From Sphaerosporella brunnea (taxonomy: Eukaryota > Ascomycota > Pezizomycetes > Pezizales > Pyronemataceae), in assembly GCA_008704415.1 (NCBI GenBank), contig VXIS01000082.1, positions 62,001 through 126,000 of the forward strand: DNA of 64,000 nt, in the 5' to 3' direction. A program made the position numbers and the translations under genes. Below are positions 63,771-64,000 of the stretch, piece by piece. The first letter of the stretch is position 1. Each line of letters starts with the position of its first letter. The notes under the pieces were generated by a model. That model searched no databases. It saw only the letters and a list, made by a program, of their open reading frames with translations, and was not told the origin of the DNA.

Positions 63771-64000
63771 AAAGAGTGAATCGAAAACCCAAGAAGCCTC
63801 CTCCAACCCTTCAGTGAAAGTGATCCCTATATCGACTTGACGTGCTCCCTCCACGATCGGCCCACCATGTGCATTCCTCCGCCCATATGCACGCCCGCTT
63901 CTAACGCCCGAAAGATCTCAAACATCGCTGTGCCCTCGATGTCGGGGATATTTCACCCTCTGGAACGTGGTCTCTTTGCTGCCTAAAACCATGATCCCCA
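63771..64000. other. Nothing recognised
   Basis: Short ORFs only up to the window end. Confidence 0.4.

Noticed and set aside
1..64000. CRISPR arrays, bacterial operons, phage genes, telomere repeats
   Set aside because: None were seen. The tandem repeats lack spacer structure, and no telomeric hexamer array is present.

Overview
The window looks like a repeat-rich chromosome segment of a filamentous fungus. A Pezizomycotina-type ascomycete is the best guess, but the lineage is inferred from gene style only. The evidence is: a spliceosomal U2 snRNA gene of yeast/fungal type; a nuclear tRNA-His; short introns (52-217 nt) with GT...AG borders and CTAAT/CTGAC-like branch sites; and remains of Tad1-like LINE, Ty1-copia, DIRS-like, hAT, piggyBac, MULE, PIF/Harbinger-like and pogo/mariner-like elements. 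There are no bacterial operons, Shine-Dalgarno sites or CRISPR arrays.

Layout. Positions 1-10,300 are mostly repeats: CAGTG-ended MITEs, a ~0.85 kb minisatellite and degenerate coding remnants, one with a JmjC/cupin-like signature. Positions 10,290-21,970 are a transposon graveyard (LINE 3' ends in both orientations, DIRS, piggyBac, hAT, a MULE-type foldback), with the U2 snRNA gene at 11,935-12,116 as the clear host gene. Positions 22,000-29,000 hold no recognisable protein gene but contain a tRNA-His on the minus strand. A decayed Crinkler/RHS-like gene, broken by a copia fragment and a hAT MITE, lies at 29,030-30,990. Its intact relative, a four-exon SAM-like / P-loop ATPase / REase-like gene, is at 42,167-44,617 (minus).

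A long single-exon gene for a 1,079-residue AT-hook repeat protein occupies 34,066-37,305 (minus), with a decayed duplicate at 39,680-40,735. A hAT element (45,590-46,784) sits inside a repeat whose unoccupied relative is present at 41,328-41,668. Next come an F-box/ankyrin-repeat gene truncated by a 13-bp deletion (47,108-48,601, minus), a probable copia solo LTR and several MITEs. The right end carries a reconstructed four-exon gene for a small secreted M35-like metalloprotease (55,566-56,532, minus), a PD-(D/E)XK nuclease-like protein (59,124-60,356, plus) and a two-exon protein-kinase-like gene (61,303-62,533, plus).

Most host-like genes here belong to families that expand in fungal accessory compartments: Crinkler/RHS-type ATPase-nucleases, orphan nucleases and kinases, ankyrin/F-box proteins and secreted proteases. 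No shared pathway is visible. Their common property is residence in a region being duplicated, invaded and eroded by transposable elements. All gene models and family calls were made by reading the sequence, without database searches.
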